NCBI GenBank assembly: GCA_039655645.1
Contig: CM077345.1
Span: forward strand, 67,682,384 to 67,746,383
Direction of reading: 5' to 3'
Source: Ammopiptanthus mongolicus
Taxonomy: Eukaryota > Streptophyta > Magnoliopsida > Fabales > Fabaceae
Length of the DNA stretch: 64,000 nucleotides
Shown in pieces: positions 58,770-64,000 of the stretch (its first letter is position 1; each line of letters opens with the position of its first letter). The notes beneath the pieces are model-generated. The model did no database searches and was not told the origin of the DNA. It saw only the letters and a program-made list of their open reading frames with translations. Position numbers and translations under genes: made by a program.

Positions 58770-58774
58770 AAGTT
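58770..58774 (+). repeat. Target-site duplication, right (AAGTT)
   Basis: Identical to 56363-56367. Confidence 0.92.
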
Positions 58775-59338
58775 TAGTGAAACGTTTGGTTTCAAATAAG
58801 CTTAGACCCAATTGTGAAAAATGTATCTTTGTGGGGTATCCTAAGGAAGCAAATGGACACTATTTCTACAACACCTCTGAGGACAAAATGTTTGTCGGTA
58901 GGACTGGAGTGTTCCTTGAGAAGGAACACATCTCCAAGGGAGACGATGGGAGGAAAGTAGAACTTGGATAAATCTAAGCACCACAGAGTACTGATCTACC
59001 TGCAATGGAACAAGAACTAGTTCCACAAGGTGTTGTGGTCTAATCACCAATTCAAGTAACATAAGACTCGCGTAGGTCAAACAAGACACATCATCCACTT
59101 GAGAGATATGGAATAATCTTAAAGGACACATCATCCACTTGAGAGATATGGAATAATCTTAACTCAAGAAGGTGATGAACCGCTCATGGATCATGATGAG
59201 CCTGTGACTTACCAGGAGGCCGTCATTGGCCTAGATTATGAGAAGTGGCTAGGAGCCATGGGATTCGAAGTAGAATCCATGTAACACCAACAAGGTATGG
59301 ACCATGGTTGAGTCACCTGAAAGGGATAAAACCCATAA
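58775..59338 (+). pseudogene. Copia integrase end and RT start
   Basis: Continues SLVKRLVSNKLRP, CIFVGYPKEANGHYFYN and VGRTGVFLEKEHISK (integrase C-terminal GKGY-like region), stop at 58969-58971. Then come KTHHPLERYG-like residues, a 40-bp duplication, and the beginning of the copia RT domain (EPVTYQEAVIGLDYEKWLGA), with a stop after VESM. The RT body is missing because another LTR begins at 59339. Confidence 0.86.
59085..59162 (+). repeat. 40-bp tandem duplication in copia
   Basis: GACACATCATCCACTTGAGA and the following 17 bases recur exactly 40 bp later (59085 and 59125). The length is not a multiple of three. Confidence 0.92.
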
Positions 59339-60447
59339 TGTAACACCCCAATCCGGTGTCACATTTTCGGTTAATTAAAACTTTTTCGAAAATAACTCAA
59401 CAAAGTTGTTGCGAAAATCTGATACCAAAGAAAACTTTAACAACCAGAAGAAACAAATTGAAACTCATCATCTATAACAGTAATTCAACTTCGCCATAAG
59501 GCGTACATCTTTCAATCTCTTAACATACTTCATACTTAGTCACAGTCGAAAGACTTGACTTTAACATCAAAAATCCTAAGAGCTAGTCTGATAAAAAGAA
59601 CTCTAAGAAGAAAATAGTATACTACCTAGCATACATCGTATCAATGATACTGGGCCTCGTCATCAACAATCCACACACCTTCGCCATCAAAATCATGGAA
59701 CTCAAGTTACAGGGCCCCGAAGTAACCCAGAGGAACGTTGGGCAGCATCTGTACTCCTATCCAAAAACACAACAGGGTGTCCAACATGTACAAGCAAGGG
59801 TGAGATACTCTTTCACAAGTTTATCGTAATAGCCAAACAAGTAAACAAGATACAAATAATACATTGATATACAATATAGTCATGCTATAGAATATCAACA
59901 TTCAACATAATATCGTAACAAGATAATCTCACTCTGTGGGATCACACCCATTCAATCAAGATAAGTTAAAAGAATGCATGAGACTTCAATCAACTTTCTA
60001 ATTCATGTTCTCTAGAGATTCCTAACTTCCCTTCATCAAGCGATAGGCCGCGAATACTCCCATAACACAATTATCCTCATGAGTCGGCCTCTCAATTTAG
60101 GTCCGAACTCCAATTGTTCAGGGTATCACGTCACAACTATATCCTGAATAGTCCAGTCTCTGATCGAGTTCATCCGTGTTGGGCAACCGATTACCACGGC
60201 ATGGGGTCGCGATGCCTCCGGCCTCTTGTGGAGTTTCGAACACAGGATGCCCCTATAGACCTTGTGGTCTTAACTGACTTATATTCTCAACCACTTGGAT
60301 TGTAGCTTGTTTCAAATGGCACGTCAGCCAACTCATATATGCAACTCATGATTTTCTGTTTTCTTTTTTGTTCGTTCTTTCTTTCTTGTCAAGGCACACA
60401 GCTCATGATTCATTTTAAAGGACATTTAGCCCGTTCATTCAAAATAC

Positions 60448-60712
60448 AGGACACGTAGTTCAAGTTGTCAATTCATGAAGTACTAGGCCGACGACGCGGA
60501 CACTAGACTCACATATAGGACATTAATCTATTCATTTTCAAAACAAAGGATACATAGTCCGAGTGCTCAATCCACGAAGTACTAGGCCGACGTCGCGGCA
60601 CTAGACTCGCATATAGGACACAAAGTCCATTCATTTCAAAACACATGACATGTAGGCCGGGTGCTTAATTCACAAAACTCTAGCCTGACGTCTCGGTCAC
60701 TAGAATCATGTG
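60448..60712. repeat. Tandem repeat, ~98-bp unit, about 2.7 copies
   Basis: Units start near 60448, 60545 and 60643. The common core is TACTAGGCCGACG.CGCGG.ACTAGACTC, then ATATAGGACA and CATTCATTT.CAAAACA. A degenerate partial unit may precede it from about 60405. Confidence 0.82.
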
Positions 60713-61402
60713 CTCCACAAGCGTGAAGGGGTAATAACCAGTTTCACCAAATTTCGTTTTCACTGATCAAATCTTAAAAACAAAACTCAAAATCTCTTTG
60801 GTGTAAACCAAAACTCGTTTTCATTCTAAAACTTATGTCCACAATTCTTTCTTTTGCAAAGCTATTTCTAAAAGCTTAAATCCTCAAAACTCATTTCTAA
60901 AGTATTTTGGCTTAAAAAGCCTTTTCTAAATGTTCCATCATTTGAAACACTTTTCTAAATATTTTCATTGGAGCAAACTTTCTTTTTTTTTTTTTTTTAA
61001 AGAGACTTTTTCTTTTATGAAAGGTCAAATACTTTTAGAAGATTCTTCCTATGACAAAACTGAATTATTTTTCAAGGCTTTTCTTTTTGTACAACATGTT
61101 TAGAAAATAATGATAAAGCAACTTTTCACTATGTTCCTCACCAACTCTCAACCTCCTAGTCTTATTCGAAATTCCTTTTTGAGTTCTTAACTTAGTGGCT
61201 TTTAGTAAAATGGGTCATTATACCATTTAACTTAAAAGCTTTTCATCTCTCAAATCAAAATGTTTCTGAATTTTGGATTAAGACTTTTAAGTAGCATAAT
61301 CTTTCATTATCAAGCTATAGCCGATGCAATGCTCTCAACCAATCCAGTCGAAGAAATTACAATTCAATGTATACACAGATAGTCATCAAATATCAAAACC
61401 AA

Positions 61403-61405
<3 letters not shown>

Positions 61406-61454
<49 letters not shown>
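61406..61454. repeat. (TA)n microsatellite near the plastid junction
   Basis: About 24 uninterrupted TA units between LTR-like sequence and plastid DNA. Confidence 0.9.
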
Positions 61455-61456
<2 letters not shown>

Positions 61457-61604
61457 TCCAAGGCAATAACGGCACAATTCATGATAAATTTGATACACAA
61501 TAGAAGAATATATATATTATTAATAGATTTTTAACCGATCACCGATACTGGAATAACTTGTTTCCTTTCTTTTGTCTTAGTCTATGGATTTGAACGAGTC
61601 GCAC

Positions 61605-61718
61605 ATACACCCTAGTACACGTTCCTCGGCGCTGAGGGCATCCCCGAAGAGCGGGGGATTTCGTGACATTTCGGATTGGCTGTCTTGTGTTTCTAATAAG
61701 TTGTTTCATAGTTGGCAT
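61605..61718 (-). CDS. rps12: Ribosomal protein S12, 5' exon (trans-spliced gene)
   Basis: Exactly 114 bp (38 codons) from the ATG at 61716-61718. It starts MPTMKQLIRNTRQPIRNV and ends RRGTCTRVY, followed at once by GTGCGAC, the group II intron 5' boundary. In plastids this exon is joined in trans to the remaining exons, which lie elsewhere in the plastome. Only the 5' part is expected here, and it is intact. S12 is a 30S protein at the decoding site, and the segment seen is its N-terminal extension. The usual Ile at position 4 is Met here (ATG for ATA or ATT), a minor change or an edited/variant site. Inside the nucleus this fragment could not make S12. Confidence 0.96.
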
Positions 61719-61905
61719 GGTGAGTCGTATACATACTGAGCTGGTTTAGATCAATCCGAACCCGATCCGATCATTACGAATGACTTATTATATTCTATTA
61801 ATAGAACTATTCCCTTAAATCCGGTAAGAAGATTAAGTAAGAAGATAAAATAAAATCTCAAATCGTGTATTTGCGCGGACTCCTTCCTTGCCGTTCCTTA
61901 ATCTT
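61719..61905 (-). other. rps12-clpP plastid spacer
   Basis: AT-rich 187-bp spacer between the clpP stop and rps12 start, typical in position. No gene. Confidence 0.85.
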
Positions 61906-63954
61906 TTATTCAACCGCTACAAGATCGACAATTCCGTGGGCTTGGGCTTCTGCTGCTGACATAAAAGCATCCCTTTCCATGTCTTCAGATACAAGCCATA
62001 AAGGTTTGCCCGTTCTTTGTACATAAACCCTTGTGATAGTTTCACGCAGTTTCAATAATTCTTCCGCTTCTAGGATAAATTCTCCCGTTTGTGCCTCATA
62101 AAAAGAACTAGCGGGTTGATGGATCATTACCCTGATGATATAACATCATAAAGGTTTCTTCTCTCTCGCCTTATCGTGCGAGAGAGAAAAATAATAAATA
62201 AAATAATAAAAAAAAAAGATAAAATTGAATAATCGTGCAGGCTTCTTTTGCGTATTGCATACGGCTATACTATGGAATTGATTTTTACCTTACATCGAAG
62301 ATCGAAAAAATAGAAAATATACTGGGTCTGATAGACCCGTATCAGTAAATGATCCAATAACCATCCTTCCTTTTTTAGAGTATTTCAAAAAAAAAAAAAA
62401 CTATGACGGCTCCCTTGCTTTATTATTTCGTCTGTTATTTAGCAATCCCAAAGTTTCTTTTTTTTTTTTCAAATAGTTATAAAATAAAAAAAACAATTTT
62501 TTTGTTTTTCCTATTCTTTCATAACATAAATATTGTTAAAAGTTTTCCGGTGTGAAAACTCAAAACAAAAAAATTTTGTGACACTGAAATAGGCTCCCGA
62601 TAGATCAGATCAAATCGTAAATAACCCCCTTTTTCATACTACTCTTTCGATACATAATCGAATGGTTTTGAAAAAAAAAAAATTGCATATCGAACTCGAA
62701 GTGCCATGCTATTATTACTTAATATTCATAGGGCGAAGGCATAGTCTTTTTATTTGAGGAAAAAAAGACTCATTGGCGCCAAGCGTGAGGGAATGCTAGA
62801 CGTTTGGTAATTTCTCCTCCTGCCAAAATAAAGGATCCCATTGAAGCAGCTAATCCCATGCATACGGTCTGTACATCTGGTTGTACAAATTGCATAGTAT
62901 CATAAATAGCTATTCCGGGTATTACCCATCCGCCTGGAGAATTTATAAACAGATACAAATCTTGGTTATCGTCCTCTATACTGAGATATACCATAAGGCC
63001 GATAAGTTGATTCGATATTTCACTATCAACCTCTTGGCCTAAAAAAAGTAATCTTTCTCGATAAAGTCGATTGATTAGGATAAAATTTTATCACCTAAGA
63101 GCCATACATGCACCTTTTGATGCATACAGTTCACCAAACAAAAATCGCAAAAAGGAATCAATGTGTAGATTTCAACCCTCTTTCCTTTTTCATAATGGAC
63201 TTTTCCGAACTTCGAAAGAAAGGAAAGGTCTTTTTTTCTTACATTTTTCAAGAAAAGAAAGACGACTTTTCTTTTTTTGACCCCTTTATCTATTCTATTA
63301 ATATAGATAGAATCTAATAAAATAGATAAAGTACTAACCATATTGAACTAACTTTTCATTGATGTATTGTTTTCATCGAGATCGAATCGAAATCGCAATG
63401 TCATTTTCTTGTTTCTGAATGGGCTTCTTCAATTCTTTTAGGTTTCTGTTCGACTCTGGGTAAAGAAAGATCTGCTCGATTTGGATTTGCACATATAGGA
63501 CAAATACTGCAATACCACATCTTTTTGCTATGAACCCCCCGTTTTTTCTGAATTTCTTGTTTCACATTTTCTGCCAAATATATGATGATATGATAAAAGT
63601 AGTAATCGTAGATATATGACCAATTGGTTTTTTCTAAACAGAGCCTGGATGCTTCATTTTATTGGTCTAACCAAGCCAACCATAAATTATTCGAAATTTA
63701 GAATAGTAATCTGGATACCCCCCCAACCAAACAAAAATCGATCTAATTGCACTTCAGTACACTTCACGCTCAAAATTTTTGATGATTCAATCAATCTTTT
63801 TTTGGAGGTGAAAGAGAGTATATCTCGATCGGGGGAGAGACCGGGGACATCCCATATGACCCAATATATCTGACAAGTCGCACTATATGTCAACCCAAGA
63901 TGCATCTTCCTCTCCAGGACTTCGAAACGGTACTTTTGGAACACCAATAGGCAT
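61906..63954 (-). CDS. clpP: ATP-dependent Clp protease proteolytic subunit, three exons
   Basis: Exon 1 is 63884-63954 (71 bp), exon 2 is 62782-63073 (292 bp) and exon 3 is 61906-62133 (228 bp). Together they give 196 codons and a TAA, the normal length of plastid ClpP. Exon 1 starts MPIGVPKVPFRSPGEED. Exon 2 carries LYLFINSPGGWVIPG and the nucleophile Ser in GLAASMGSF. Exon 3 begins RVMIHQPASS, with the catalytic His in MIHQP and the Asp in MERDAF. Introns 1 (63074-63883) and 2 (62134-62781) have group II-type boundaries (GTGCGAC at the first donor). ClpP forms the peptidase ring of the stromal Clp protease. There are no stops or shifts. As a nuclear copy it lacks a transit peptide, nuclear promoter and group II splicing, so expression there is not expected. 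Confidence 0.96.
62134..62781 (-). other. clpP intron 2 (group II)
   Basis: 648 bp between exons that join in frame (CCTCACGCT to AGGGTAATG). It has several poly-A/T runs. Confidence 0.88.
63074..63883 (-). other. clpP intron 1 (group II)
   Basis: 810 bp, starts GTGCGACTTG and ends in CCTAAT. A domain V-like stretch (CATGTATGGCTCTTAGG) lies just before the 3' end. Its presence excludes plastomes that lost this intron. Confidence 0.9.
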
Positions 63955-64000
63955 TAAATGGAGAAAAAGAATGGAACAGTATATCTCACTTTGATGTGGA

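Larger units (their letters stand above)
54403..59338 (+). mobile_element. Ty1-copia element remnant, interrupted by a solo LTR
   Basis: Plus-strand pieces in order: gag-like (about 54850-55110), protease-like (WVLDTT-stop-GSHI, about 55209), integrase (about 55970-56367 and 58775-58975) and the start of RT (about 59150-59338). The order protease-integrase-RT is diagnostic for copia. Neither LTR is recognised. The left end joins an inverted gypsy LTR fragment, and the right end is cut by another LTR at 59339. Many stops. Confidence 0.85.
59339..61454 (-). mobile_element. Partial gypsy LTR, minus strand
   Basis: The left edge reads TGTAACACCCCAATCC on the plus strand. Its complement (ATGTGACACCGGATTGGGGTGTTACA-like) matches the LTR terminus of elements 1 and 2 (GTGATGCCGGATTGAGGGTGTCACA-like). 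So this is the 3' end of a minus-strand LTR that interrupts copia RT. No LTR start is seen before the TA run and plastid DNA, so it is truncated. It contains a ~98-bp tandem array and, on the minus strand at about 59640-59750, a frame ending FDGEGVWIVDDEAQYH-stop. Confidence 0.68.
61460..64000 (-). other. Plastid DNA segment (NUPT or assembly join)
   Basis: From within about 100 bp after the TA run to the window edge, the sequence is plastid-like: 5' rps12 exon, spacer, clpP with both group II introns, and the region upstream of clpP toward psbB. The order and strand agree with land-plant plastomes. No damage is seen in either coding part. The left junction cannot be placed to the base without a reference plastome. 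Confidence 0.93.

Noticed and set aside
60114..60305. 63-codon plus-strand frame
   Set aside because: Inside a minus-strand LTR; no motif and no support from neighbours.
63075..63341. Frames on both strands between clpP exons 1 and 2
   Set aside because: They lie in clpP intron 1 and have no intron-encoded maturase motifs.
63616..63947. Overlapping 85-86-codon frames near the right edge
   Set aside because: They cover clpP intron 1 and exon 1 in wrong frames.

Overview
The window is a repeat-dominated stretch of plant nuclear DNA. The LTR retrotransposons, CACTA element, Helitron, plant-type L1 LINE and MITEs are all of plant types, and the right end carries plastid DNA with psbB-clpP-rps12 gene order. 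The plastid clpP copy keeps both introns, which argues against grasses and against the legume clade that lost clpP intron 1. Closer identification from sequence alone is not safe. No intact nuclear host gene was found. The only uninterrupted gene in the window is the plastid-derived clpP.

Layout, left to right. (1) 1-4050: 5' end of a CACTA (En/Spm-like) transposon on the minus strand, inserted into what looks like the last ~60 bp of a gypsy LTR (4051-4109). (2) 4110-7526: remnants of an intron-containing B3-domain gene with a nonsense codon. (3) 7532-10365: solo LTR with a perfect CTAAT target-site duplication. (4) about 10.4-29.8 kb: a decayed autonomous Helitron (Rep/PIF1-like helicase). 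Its Rep-domain exon is split by gypsy element 1 (13918-26526), a Tekay/Del-type chromovirus with ~3.95-kb LTRs. (5) 29797-43895: gypsy element 2, a relative of element 1, with a perfect ATAAC duplication. Its 5' LTR carries a 5'-truncated minus-strand LINE (31144-33792). (6) 45394-46366: a 5'-truncated processed retrocopy of an unidentified host gene, with a poly-A tract and 15-bp direct repeats. Its 3' part was later hit by two nested MITEs. (7) 46769-53560: gypsy element 3 (5' LTR, gag, most of pol), cut off inside integrase. (8) 53561-54402: an inverted fragment of a Tekay-type LTR. (9) 54403-59338: a degenerate Ty1-copia element interrupted by a minus-strand solo LTR (56368-58769) with a perfect AAGTT duplication. 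(10) 59339 to about 61.45 kb: part of another minus-strand gypsy LTR. (11) about 61.46-64.0 kb: plastid DNA with the 5' exon of rps12 and a complete three-exon clpP, running off the right edge.

The relative order of some events can be read from nesting. Element 1 is younger than the Helitron, the LINE is younger than element 2, the MITEs are younger than the retrocopy, and the solo LTR at 56-59 kb is younger than the copia element. The plastid segment looks very recent, or is an assembly join, because its genes show no damage. The most unusual recurring signal is a protein-like, acidic reading frame inside the long LTRs. It is preceded each time by a splice-acceptor-like tract and is recognisable in all four element 1 and 2 LTRs; weaker parallels occur in other LTR families here.
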